Assembly: GCA_943789295.1 (NCBI GenBank)
Contig: CALSTO010000001.1
Location: forward strand, 186,001 to 250,000
DNA: 64,000 bases
DNA from: MAG-121220-bin8 sp002700465
GTDB taxonomy: Bacteria; Bacteroidota; Bacteroidia; Flavobacteriales; Flavobacteriaceae
Direction of reading: 5' to 3'
This document shows positions 44,148 through 52,540 of this stretch, piece after piece. Both the position numbers and the translations under genes were made by a program. Every line of letters starts with the position of its first letter. Position 1 is the stretch's first letter. The notes under the pieces are model-generated. The model made no database searches. It saw only the letters and a list, made by a program, of their open reading frames with translations, and was not told the origin of the DNA.

Positions 44148-45194
44148 TTATTTATCTAATTTCATTTCATTAGGAACTCTTGGATTCATAATCATAAACC
44201 AAAGTGGAGGAATAAAACTTAAAAGTATTGATGCAGGATAACCTACAGGAAGAGTAGGACATTCTGTATAGCTATTTAAAATTTGATATTTCTTTGAAGA
44301 TTTATAGTGATGATCACTGTGTCGTGTAAGTTCGTAAAGTGTGATTCTCCCAATATTAAAGTTAGAGTTCCATGAGTGATGAGGTTGAACTCTTTCGTAT
44401 CTTCCAGAAGCTAATTTTTTACGTTGTAAACCATAATGTTCAATATAATTGATACATTCTAAAAACAGAAAAGAAATTATACCAACAACAAAAGCAAAAA
44501 TCATCACTTCAAAAGAAAATAAATAATAAACAATAAAAAGATATAGTGGCTGAATTAAATGATACCAAAGCATGTCATTTTGTAGGGAAAAAAAGGATCT
44601 GTTTTTAGTTTTTATAAGTATTTTTTGGTTTTTCCATGCGTCGAAGTATTGCTTAGTTACAGATGTAAACCAAAATGAATACACTGATTGGTTATATTTT
44701 GCAGTAGCACCGTCTTCGGGTGTTGCAACATGCAGGTGGTGACCAAAATTGTGTTCAATATAAAAATGCATATATAAACAAGGCATGTATAACAATTTGC
44801 TTAACAATCTTTCAAAATAAGGTTTTCTATGTCCTAGTTCGTGAGCTACATTAATACCATTAGTAGCTAATAAGATTCCAGTCGAAAGTGCTAAGCCAAT
44901 AGTTTCAAATGTACTGTAGTTATTAACTTGAAATAAAGAAAATATTACATACAATAATCCAAAAATAATAGGAACATTAAAATATAGCATTATGTCAAAA
45001 ATCCATTTTTTATTTAGATATGAGGCATCATTATTTGAAAGATTTTTCTCAGTTTCTCCGAAAAGAAAATCTAGTAATGGGATTAATAAGAATACATAGA
45101 AAATAGCAGAATATGTCCATATTCCTGTAGATATAAATGAGATGTAAACTGAAATGGGAACTGTGTAAGCAAATAGATATTTAAGATCTTTCAT
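44148..45194 (-). CDS. alkane 1-monooxygenase (AlkB-like) membrane hydroxylase
   Basis: 348 residues, with about six membrane helices. It has all histidine clusters of the AlkB diiron family: HELGH at 118-122, HNFGHHLH at 148-155, the NYIEHYGL block at 249-256, and RHSDHHYKSSKKYQ at 291-304. The NYxEHYGL and HSDHHxxxxxxYQ boxes separate AlkB from fatty-acid desaturases. No rubredoxin or rubredoxin reductase is in the window, so the electron donor is open. It heads the alkB-tetR unit. Substrate: medium- to long-chain alkane or similar alkyl chain; uncertain. Confidence 0.9.
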   Translation of the reverse strand: MKDLKYLFAYTVPISVYISFISTGIWTYSAIFYVFLLIPLLDFLFGETEKNLSNNDASYLNKKWIFDIMLYFNVPIIFGLLYVIFSLFQVNNYSTFETIGLALSTGILLATNGINVAHELGHRKPYFERLLSKLLYMPCLYMHFYIEHNFGHHLHVATPEDGATAKYNQSVYSFWFTSVTKQYFDAWKNQKILIKTKNRSFFSLQNDMLWYHLIQPLYLFIVYYLFSFEVMIFAFVVGIISFLFLECINYIEHYGLQRKKLASGRYERVQPHHSWNSNFNIGRITLYELTRHSDHHYKSSKKYQILNSYTECPTLPVGYPASILLSFIPPLWFMIMNPRVPNEMKLDK

Positions 45195-45206
45195 TTAATA
45201 ATTTTA

Positions 45207-45222
45207 TTGGGTAATCACCCAA
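45207..45222 (-). promoter_or_regulatory. operator-like palindrome, site 1 upstream of alkB
   Basis: TTGGGTAATCACCCAA: 6-bp arms TTGGGT/ACCCAA with a slightly imperfect centre. It lies 12-28 bases before the alkB start. Confidence 0.6.
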
Positions 45223-45243
45223 ATTTTTGTAAATATATTTATT

Positions 45244-45261
45244 TTTGGGTAATTACCCAAA
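45244..45261 (-). promoter_or_regulatory. operator-like palindrome, site 2 upstream of alkB
   Basis: TTTGGGTAATTACCCAAA: a perfect 18-bp palindrome sharing the core of site 1. The two centres are 38 bases apart. Probably bound by the TetR regulator encoded downstream of alkB. Confidence 0.65.
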
Positions 45262-45295
45262 TATAAATAAACTTAAGTTTAGATCTTTAATTAAC

Positions 45296-45329
45296 AAACG
45301 GCTACACTTTATAAAAGTATAACCGTTTT
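45296..45329 (-). terminator. terminator after initiator tRNA, copy B of a 47-48 bp repeat
   Basis: It has the same stem as copy A at 43328. It begins 10 bases after the tRNA 3' end. The T run is weaker (TTTGTTAATT). The shared repeat extends to 45342 and so includes the last 3 bases of the tRNA. Confidence 0.7.
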
Positions 45330-45339
45330 ATTGTTTTAG

Positions 45340-45412
<73 letters not shown>

Positions 45413-45422
45413 ATTTGAAGCG

Positions 45423-45454
45423 TAAATATATAATAAATAAGTATTACAGAACAA
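45423..45454 (-). promoter_or_regulatory. candidate promoter of initiator tRNA
   Basis: On the minus strand TTG (45452-45454), 21 bases, TATATTTA (45423-45430), one mismatch to TANNTTTG. The box is 10 bases before the tRNA. Confidence 0.4.
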
Positions 45455-45475
45455 GATTTATCTTTATAAAAAATA

Positions 45476-46408
45476 TTATTTTTTATATACTTCCTGCTTC
45501 ATAGAGTGTTTTGGTGTGCGATCTTCATTAAAAAGCCCCCAATGTTTTTCAGGTTCGTTTGGATCATCTGAACCTTTCCACGGTTCGTCAAAAGCTTCAA
45601 AAACAAACGTAAGAATTTTTTCATTTTCACTCCACTTTGAAAGTTGTTTATAATATATCTTTTGGAAGTGTTCGTTTGTATTATTTTTCTTTATTTCAAT
45701 ATCATTTGTTGATGTTGCCCACCCAGCTTCAGTAATAACAGTTAATTTGTTTGGGTATTTTTCTTTAACTAGATTATAATTTTCTATTGTATAGTTAAGA
45801 GCGTCGTCAATAAACACATTCTCCCATTGAGGGTAGGTGTGAATTGAGATAAAATCTACAACTTCTACTAATTTTTCAAGCTTATTTACCCAAGTAACAT
45901 AGTTTTCACAAAATGTTACTGGTTGTTTGGCTTTCTTTTTTACAATTTTGACATATTCAATTACACTTTCAACTGGAACCATGTGATCAGTCCAACTTAC
46001 ACAAGCCTCATTACCAACTGAAAGAGAAAAAATTATTTTTGGATAGCTGTTAGCTAGTTCAGCGAGTAAGTTAGCTCTGTTTAAATTCCCTTTTTTATTA
46101 AGTTCAAGTTGCTCTTCAGAATGTTCACCTCCCCAAGGACAAGAATAATTATTTTGCTCTGCTTCAATGTAACAACCAAGCATTACTTTAATATTTAGCT
46201 TTTCTTGTTTTATAACTTCTAAAACAGTTTTTGAGTGATGATCACAGCTGTAAAGTCTTATGAAATTCCAATTTTTTTCTATTATTAAAAGGTCTTCTTT
46301 AACTTGATCGTAAGTAGGGTAGGAGATTCCTGGTGTTTGACCTTCTCTAAATCCCGAATAGCACACCGCACTACCTGAGCTGATATTTAATATTTTTGAG
46401 TAATCCAA
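45476..46408 (-). CDS. GH17 family beta-1,3-glucanase-like protein, cytoplasmic
   Basis: 310 residues with no signal peptide. It is a GH17-type TIM barrel: acid/base Glu134 in SLSVGNEAC and nucleophile Glu227 in VITEAGWAT. SIHTYPQWENV near 188 and FVFEAFDEPWKG near 275 are the other active-site strands. GH17 enzymes cut or transfer beta-1,3-glucan chains. The lack of an export signal suggests action on imported oligosaccharides. It is the last gene of the operon, 5 bases after the other GH17 gene. Confidence 0.87.
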   Translation of the reverse strand: MDYSKILNISSGSAVCYSGFREGQTPGISYPTYDQVKEDLLIIEKNWNFIRLYSCDHHSKTVLEVIKQEKLNIKVMLGCYIEAEQNNYSCPWGGEHSEEQLELNKKGNLNRANLLAELANSYPKIIFSLSVGNEACVSWTDHMVPVESVIEYVKIVKKKAKQPVTFCENYVTWVNKLEKLVEVVDFISIHTYPQWENVFIDDALNYTIENYNLVKEKYPNKLTVITEAGWATSTNDIEIKKNNTNEHFQKIYYKQLSKWSENEKILTFVFEAFDEPWKGSDDPNEPEKHWGLFNEDRTPKHSMKQEVYKK

Positions 46409-46413
46409 TTAAT

Positions 46414-47298
46414 TTAAAATTTTAAGTTTTCATCTTTATCCCAAAGTCCCCAGTAAGCTCCTACGTCTCCTTCAACTCCAACTTTCCAAGACTCATCAAA
46501 AGATGAAAAATAAAACATTTCTATGTTATCTTCAAATGACCAGTTTTGTGCATTAATAAAATACTTAAGAGCATTTTCTTTTGAAGGAAATGCACCTTCA
46601 AGATTTGCTCCTTGACTTGGCCAACCAGTTTCAGTTACTATTACTTTTTTCCCATTTCCAGCGTTAAAGGCTTCATTATACATTTGTTTCATGTACATAA
46701 GCGAATAGTCTATGCTGCAGCCTTCCCAGTATGGGTAGCAATTAGCCAAAATAACATCACAACATTCGGTAAGTTTAGGTCTTTTAGGAAACTCATAATA
46801 AGCATCAACATAGCCCGCAGGAATTCCTTTGATTTCTTTTTTTACTCTTACTATATAGTCAATCAATTCTTCTTCGTTTAATTCTTTTCTATAAAGAACT
46901 TCATTACCAACAGCAGCAATATCGACCTTTCCTGAGTTACATAAATCAATTAAACCATTAATTTCTTTATCGTTTGTAGATATATTATCACTAAGCCATG
47001 CTCCAACTAAAGTTTTTATACCAAGCTCTTTAGCTATCACTGGAATTCTTTCATTTCCCTCTGTACAAGAAAAAGTTCTTACCCACTTAATATAGGGTTG
47101 TATAATTTTTAATTTTCTTCTTATTTGGTCATCTGAAATTTGATCACCTGGTTCTTGACCTTCGTCATATGCACTAAAACATAAACCGTGAATACCTTTT
47201 TCTAAATATTTTTTACAAAGATTTTTTAATTCATCATTGGATATATTGTTTAGATTAATTCCTGTTAAAGAATGAATCTTTTCTTTTCTGTAGGACAT
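46414..47298 (-). CDS. GH17 family glycosidase, cytoplasmic
   Basis: 294 residues, no signal peptide. It has clear GH17 signatures: acid/base Glu133 in IAAVGNEVLYR and nucleophile Glu223 in VTETGWPSQG, plus NCYPYWEG near 186 and YFSSFDESWKVG near the end. It is only distantly like the 310-residue neighbour, so the two probably have different roles (endo/exo-hydrolysis or transglycosylation). The real upstream neighbour, once its frameshift is corrected, ends 7 bases before this ATG. Confidence 0.9.
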   Translation of the reverse strand: MSYRKEKIHSLTGINLNNISNDELKNLCKKYLEKGIHGLCFSAYDEGQEPGDQISDDQIRRKLKIIQPYIKWVRTFSCTEGNERIPVIAKELGIKTLVGAWLSDNISTNDKEINGLIDLCNSGKVDIAAVGNEVLYRKELNEEELIDYIVRVKKEIKGIPAGYVDAYYEFPKRPKLTECCDVILANCYPYWEGCSIDYSLMYMKQMYNEAFNAGNGKKVIVTETGWPSQGANLEGAFPSKENALKYFINAQNWSFEDNIEMFYFSSFDESWKVGVEGDVGAYWGLWDKDENLKF

Positions 47299-47305
47299 AA
47301 TAATT

Positions 47306-48734
47306 TTAAACTTTATTTTTTGATTTTCTAATTGATAATTCTTTTTTTATTTCATTAGCTCTTTCTTCTGAAATATCGTAATCTTTCATTATGTAAATAG
47401 CACAAATAACTCCACAAATAGGTAAAAAAGTGTAAAATAAACGCATTCCTGTTGTTGCAGACTTCTGTTACTTGTTCAGGATCAAATCCTACCAACCATA
47501 ATATAAATCCACTTAATAAGGCAGCAACCCCAAATCCAAGTTTTACCATCCACCAATAAACTGCTCCAAGAACACCTTCACGTCTTTTGCCATTCTCTAA
47601 TTCATCAAGATCACAAATATCAGCAGTCATTGACATCATAATTGTAAATAAGCTACCAATCCCAAATGAATGAAAAGGAAGAGCAAATAAAAATAAATAA
47701 GGTTTTCCAGGCACAAATAAAAACCAAAATAAAACGTACCCAATAATTGAAATTAATTGGGATAAAATAAAGGCTTTCTTTTTGCCTATTTTTTTAGAAA
47801 TAACAGTAATTAAAGGGATAATTAAAAATGATGTGATTAAAGCACCAACTGATCCGTGTAGTGCTGGCCAATTACCTGCACTTGCCGGATCACTGTTAAA
47901 CATATAGTGAACTATTATAAGGAAAGTAAAAGCAGCAATAACTTGAAATGAATTAAATATTAAAAATGTAGCAAACGCTATTTTTTTAAATTGTTTGATT
48001 TTAAATGCTTCAAAGGCTGAAATAAAAATTCCTTTTATGCTTTTTAGAATATAACTTGTGGTTATAGGTACAAAATCTGTTCGTTCTGTTGTTGATTTAC
48101 TTTTTATAAAAACTGCAGGTATAATCGCAAAAATTGTACACGGAATTGCTACCCAAATAGATAAATCTCTGACTCCCTGTCCAGCACCCTCAGGAAACCA
48201 AGCTGGATCATAAAGAATAACCCAAAACCAAGGGGCAATTACCCATGCCCATTGACCAATAAATTGGGCAATAGCCATAATTTGAGTACGCTCATGAAAA
48301 TCATCACTTATTTCATAACCCATAGCAACATAAGGAACGCTAAAAATGGTAAGTCCTAAATAAAACACCAAAGACCATGAAAAGAAATAAATAAAATTAT
48401 ACACAATACCATCGTCTTCATAAAGTTGCCACATTGCAACATAGGCAATACCCATTAAAATCCCACCTATAAAAACATATTGTCTTCGTCTTCCCCATTT
48501 TGACTTTGTATTATCAGAGATAAATCCCATTAAAGGGTCAGTTATGGCATCAAAGATTCGAGGTGCAAATTGTATTATTCCCCACAATAGCGCCGCAAAA
48601 CCAAGATCTTGAACAAGAACAATAATAAAAACTCCCAATGCAGCAGGAAACATCTGATTAGCAAGCATTCCAAAACCAAATGCTATTTTCTGTCCCATTC
48701 CAACCTTTGTAATTCTCTCAAGATTAGTTTTCAT
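47306..48734 (-). CDS. GPH-family sugar:cation symporter (MFS), frameshifted near the 3' end
   Basis: A MelB-like transporter with about twelve membrane helices. RIFDAITDPLMGFISDNTKSKWGRRR (partly quoted) near residue 60 is the classic GPH motif between helices 2 and 3. The uninterrupted frame stops at 47355, but its last 38 or so residues (after PEQVTE) do not look like a transporter. Shifting by one base at about 47461-47466 gives SATTGMRLFYTFLPICGVIC, then a last helix and IMKDYDISEERANEIKKEL, ending at 47306. That tail is typical of the family and ends 7 bases before the next ATG. So a single extra base breaks the gene, or it is a sequencing error. Confidence 0.88.
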
Positions 48735-48740
48735 AGTTTA

Positions 48741-50228
48741 CTATTTATTGATAATAATTGTTTGAATTGCCTGTGGATTAATTGAAATATTTTTAGAGTA
48801 ATTATCTAATTGAATATTAAAACTTCTTTTATCATTTCCTTCGTTAAATAAAACTACAGCAATACTATTGTCGGGGTTTAGAGCTGCTGTAACCATTAAC
48901 TTATCATCGTTGTTTTCCACATCGATTATATTAGCACCAGGTCTTATGTATTTACTAAAATGAGTCATAACATAATAAAGAGGAGTATAGTATATCTCAT
49001 CTTTAGTTGGGTCTACTATTATCGGGGCAACACACCAGTTGTTGACCCAGTTTGGTCCACCTTGAGTGTCTAATACCATATTCCAATCTACCCATCCATC
49101 AACCCAGTTATTTAATGATCCAATAATATCTCTTGAATATCTGTTAAATGGAGCATATTTTGGATGCAAGTATTTTTTATCATCTTCTCTCCAGTCGTAA
49201 CCCCAATCAGTAGCTTCTTTTCTAAAGTACCAATCATCATCTTCCCATTGAGGAATTTCGGAGTCTATGCAAGCTTCAGTTTGTATCAAATACTTATTTG
49301 GAGCTTTATTGTGAGCATATTGTAATTCATCAGGATAGTATTCGTATGTGCTATCGTACCAGTGAACTGCAGTACCGTCAAAATATTTAGAAGATTCTTC
49401 ATTTTCATACATAGAATCTACCCAGTTTTTTAAATCTGCTCTGTTTTGATCATAACCAAGAATCACAAGATCTCCTTTTCCATCTCTTTCAAGCTGAGGT
49501 CCTAAAAAGTTTTTAACAAAATTTGTCATTTCATCAGGTGTATAATGCATACTTTCCCAACTTGAATTGTTTCCATGAGGTTCATTTTCTACAGTAAACC
49601 CCCATATATCTATTCCTTGATCTTTGTATGCGTCTACATATTTTGAAAAAAACAATGCCCAGGTGTTGTAATATTTTGGTAATAATTTTCCACCTCGCCA
49701 TTCGTTGTTATCTTTCATCCATGGTGCTGCAGTCCATGGAGATGCAAAAATTTTAAAACCATTTTCGGAAACCTTTTGAGCATCTTTAATCATTGGTATT
49801 ATGTCGTTCATATCTTCCTTAACTGAGAAGTAATCGAGATTTATATCTCCTTCAACTGGGCTGTATGAATAGTTTGAAAGAGAAAAATCACAAGAATTCA
49901 TATGAGTTCTAGTTAATGAATAATTTGATCCGTTTTCTGAAAAATAAGCATCAATAATTTCTTTCCTTTTGGAATCACTCATTTGGTTCAACAAGTAGGC
50001 CGAAGATTCTGTAAAAGCACCTCCAAAGCCAGTAATTGTTTGATATTTTTTATCAGTATTTATTTTTATTATTGAAATACTGTCTCCAATTTCAAAATCT
50101 GTTTTTTCTGTTAATTTATTTCCTTCTCTTGATGTTTCGTAAACTTTAATCATAAAATTAGAATTGTCATTACAAGAACTAATTAGTATTAAAAAGAAGA
50201 CAATTAAGAGTTTTTTTAAACTTTTCAT
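48741..50228 (-). CDS. GH30 family glucosidase/glucanase lipoprotein
   Basis: 495 residues. A lipoprotein signal ends at Cys19 (LISSC). GH30 catalytic domain: ITGFGGAFTESSAYLL near residue 65, acid/base Glu216 in TVENEPHGN, and nucleophile Glu318 in IQTEACID, then a C-terminal beta-sandwich with DNSIAVVLFNEGN. GH30 subfamily 1-type enzymes cut beta-1,6 or beta-1,3 glucosidic bonds; here the natural role is removing beta-1,6 branches from laminarin, by context. It has the sequence for surface or periplasmic display. It overlaps no neighbour; gaps are 6 and 1 bases. Confidence 0.93.
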   Translation of the reverse strand: MKSLKKLLIVFFLILISSCNDNSNFMIKVYETSREGNKLTEKTDFEIGDSISIIKINTDKKYQTITGFGGAFTESSAYLLNQMSDSKRKEIIDAYFSENGSNYSLTRTHMNSCDFSLSNYSYSPVEGDINLDYFSVKEDMNDIIPMIKDAQKVSENGFKIFASPWTAAPWMKDNNEWRGGKLLPKYYNTWALFFSKYVDAYKDQGIDIWGFTVENEPHGNNSSWESMHYTPDEMTNFVKNFLGPQLERDGKGDLVILGYDQNRADLKNWVDSMYENEESSKYFDGTAVHWYDSTYEYYPDELQYAHNKAPNKYLIQTEACIDSEIPQWEDDDWYFRKEATDWGYDWREDDKKYLHPKYAPFNRYSRDIIGSLNNWVDGWVDWNMVLDTQGGPNWVNNWCVAPIIVDPTKDEIYYTPLYYVMTHFSKYIRPGANIIDVENNDDKLMVTAALNPDNSIAVVLFNEGNDKRSFNIQLDNYSKNISINPQAIQTIIINK

Positions 50229-50229
50229 T

Positions 50230-51240
50230 CTAATTGTTTTTAAATTTTTCTTTAATTACTTCGTATGTTTTCTTTTTATTTCTATCAATATCTAGGATCC
50301 CCCAGTATTCCTCGTTTGGAGCACCATCATATGGAACTCCAATACTGTTTGGAGCCCATCCACCAATATCTTGTTTTTCAGGATTACCTGCTTTCCAAAG
50401 ACCATCAATGAATTGAAAAATTAAAACACCTGATACTATGTTTGAGTTTTTAAAAACAGAATTCAAAATTTTTGAATTGGCATCAGCCTGTGCTAATTGA
50501 TTTTCTCCTTTTGAATATCCAAGCCTTTCGATAGTCATGTAACTATCACTTCCTGCTTCAGAGAGATACATAGGCTTTGAGCTTAAATTTTCCCATTCTT
50601 TAAAAATTGTTGATGGATCATCCCATCTGTAAACATTTAAGCCCCACACATCAATATTTTGCAAAGAAGAAATTGCTAAACTATCAGGAATTTCTCCGTG
50701 TGCTGTGGATACGGGTTTGCTTTTGTCTATTTCATGAATTTTACCAGCTGCAGTATTTAACGCTGTGTACCAATTACTAATGTCATTATCAAACCATTCA
50801 GGGTGATAATTATACTCATTTCCTAATTCCCAAAATAAAATAGAATTATGGTTTTTATATTTTTTAACATAATCAACATAGGATCCTGAAAGTATATCGT
50901 AATAGCCGTTTTGATTATATCCAAAACTAATAATGATTTTTAACCCAGCTTGTTCAATTTTGTTTAATATTTCTAAATCGTCAATTGGTGAATAAACTCT
51001 AATGGTATTAATTCCTGCCTCAACCATCAATGACAAATCTTGATCAATCTTACTGAAATTTCTTTCTGAACTTCCCCTTGGAACTGGATGATAACACACA
51101 CCTTTTATAAAGTAATTTTCATTGTTAACTAGTATGCTTCGTTCAGAAATTGAAATAACATCATTACTGATATTATACAAATAATTCAATCCAAACAATG
51201 AACCTAAAATTGAAACGAAAAGCAAATACTTCAATTTCAT
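50230..51240 (-). CDS. clan GH-A glycosidase (GH2/GH5-like TIM barrel), exported
   Basis: 336 residues. Residues 5-20 form a hydrophobic signal or anchor with no clear lipobox. The barrel begins with YFIKGVCYHPVPRG, has acid/base Glu142 in FWELGNEYNYHP and nucleophile Glu228 in MYLSEAGSDSY. Only the TIM-barrel part of GH2 is present; the sandwich domains are missing. The substrate is not shown. A beta-1,3-glucanase or beta-glucosidase role fits the context. Such GH2-like proteins occur next to GH17 genes in other flavobacterial glucan loci (from general knowledge). Confidence 0.78.
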   Translation of the reverse strand: MKLKYLLFVSILGSLFGLNYLYNISNDVISISERSILVNNENYFIKGVCYHPVPRGSSERNFSKIDQDLSLMVEAGINTIRVYSPIDDLEILNKIEQAGLKIIISFGYNQNGYYDILSGSYVDYVKKYKNHNSILFWELGNEYNYHPEWFDNDISNWYTALNTAAGKIHEIDKSKPVSTAHGEIPDSLAISSLQNIDVWGLNVYRWDDPSTIFKEWENLSSKPMYLSEAGSDSYMTIERLGYSKGENQLAQADANSKILNSVFKNSNIVSGVLIFQFIDGLWKAGNPEKQDIGGWAPNSIGVPYDGAPNEEYWGILDIDRNKKKTYEVIKEKFKNN

Positions 51241-51241
51241 T

Positions 51242-52540
51242 CTATTTATTATTGTTAGGTGGTGTTAAAATATTATTTAAAAGATTTTCACTATTTCCAT
51301 TATATGTTTTAGTAATAGAATTACCATTTCTAGTTAAGCCGTTAAAATCTCCGTTATCAACATTTTTCCATAACGAATACTTTGCTTTTCCGTCAACAGT
51401 AAAGAGACCAAAATGATTTTCAGATCCATTTTTATTTGAAAAATCTTTCCAATTTTCGTCAAATGCTTCAAAATAAAAACATGCAATTTTTTCATTTTTT
51501 GACCAATCTCTAATTTTATCATGAAATAGAGCTTGCTTGTATTCGTCTGCAGCGTGAGATCCATTTTCACCGTAATTCCCATTAGATTTTGTAGCCCAGC
51601 CTAACTCACCAATGTGTATCTGTTTGTTAGGATCAATTTTTCTGACATATTCTTTTACACTATTGTATTGAGAAATTGCATAATCGTGAACATTATCCAT
51701 CGCCTTGTGAATTGTTTCCAGATTAGAGTTGCTGTCACTAATTTCTTTTTCAAAATTCCAAAAACTTGGATTGTAATGAGTATCATGAAACGCATAGGTG
51801 TGCATTGAAATAAAATCAACTGCTTTAATCAATGAATTCAAGTCTTCAGTATGATAAGAATCTTCGCCACCTCCCCATGAAGCAAAGTTATCTGAGCTAG
51901 TTATCCATAAGTTTTCAGGCAGTTTTTTTTGTTTTTTTAGATCTTGAAGATGATTAACCCAGTTCAATATAACACCTGGTTTGACATAGTAACTCCACGC
52001 CCAATTAACCATTGCTTCATTTCCAACTGCTATAATTTTAACAATTTCTGGGTACATGTTGGCTAGATTGATCGCTTTTTGAATTTCTATTGCATTAGCA
52101 GATTCATTTTCTTTTTCATGATTTGGATTATCAGTCCATGCATTTTCACAATCTATCCACGCGCCTAACATTACATACATTTCAAAATCTGAATCAGATT
52201 TTTTTAGTTCTTTTATTGCTTTTAAAATATTAGGTGCTTGTTCTAATTGTAAATTATATGTTCTTAAAATTTTCACTCCAATTGAAGAAAGTATTTTTAA
52301 ATCTTCTTTCAACTCATCCATAGTTGGTTGAATATCTCTACTATTGTTTCTGTAACCTCCATACGAAATGGCTAAATAGTCAGGATTGTTTAAAATTTCA
52401 TTAGCTGTTATTTCAGGTTTGTTTATCATTTGGTTTTCTGAAGGATTACAAGAAATCAACAAGCATGTAACAAATAATACAATCAACTTTAGATTGATTA
52501 ATTTATTTTTTAAAATCTTATTAATTTCTTTAATTATCAT
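51242..52540 (-). CDS. GH17 family beta-1,3-glucanase-like lipoprotein
   Basis: 432 residues. The hydrophobic segment (about 17-30) ends in a lipobox LLISC with Cys31. Because the signal starts late, a start a few codons downstream is possible. The GH17-like barrel has acid/base Glu175 in IIAVGNEAMVNW and nucleophile Glu312 in IHIGELGWATK. FISMHTYAFHD near 244 and CFYFEAFDENWKD near 365 complete the active site. It is the membrane-anchored counterpart of the 310-residue GH17 (similar motif layout). It overlaps the phosphorylase gene by 4 bases. Confidence 0.88.
   Translation of the reverse strand: MIIKEINKILKNKLINLKLIVLFVTCLLISCNPSENQMINKPEITANEILNNPDYLAISYGGYRNNSRDIQPTMDELKEDLKILSSIGVKILRTYNLQLEQAPNILKAIKELKKSDSDFEMYVMLGAWIDCENAWTDNPNHEKENESANAIEIQKAINLANMYPEIVKIIAVGNEAMVNWAWSYYVKPGVILNWVNHLQDLKKQKKLPENLWITSSDNFASWGGGEDSYHTEDLNSLIKAVDFISMHTYAFHDTHYNPSFWNFEKEISDSNSNLETIHKAMDNVHDYAISQYNSVKEYVRKIDPNKQIHIGELGWATKSNGNYGENGSHAADEYKQALFHDKIRDWSKNEKIACFYFEAFDENWKDFSNKNGSENHFGLFTVDGKAKYSLWKNVDNGDFNGLTRNGNSITKTYNGNSENLLNNILTPPNNNK

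Noticed and set aside
45207..45261. CRISPR-like repeats
   Set aside because: Only two palindromic copies are present with an AT-rich gap. There are no cas genes or spacers; an operator pair is the better reading.
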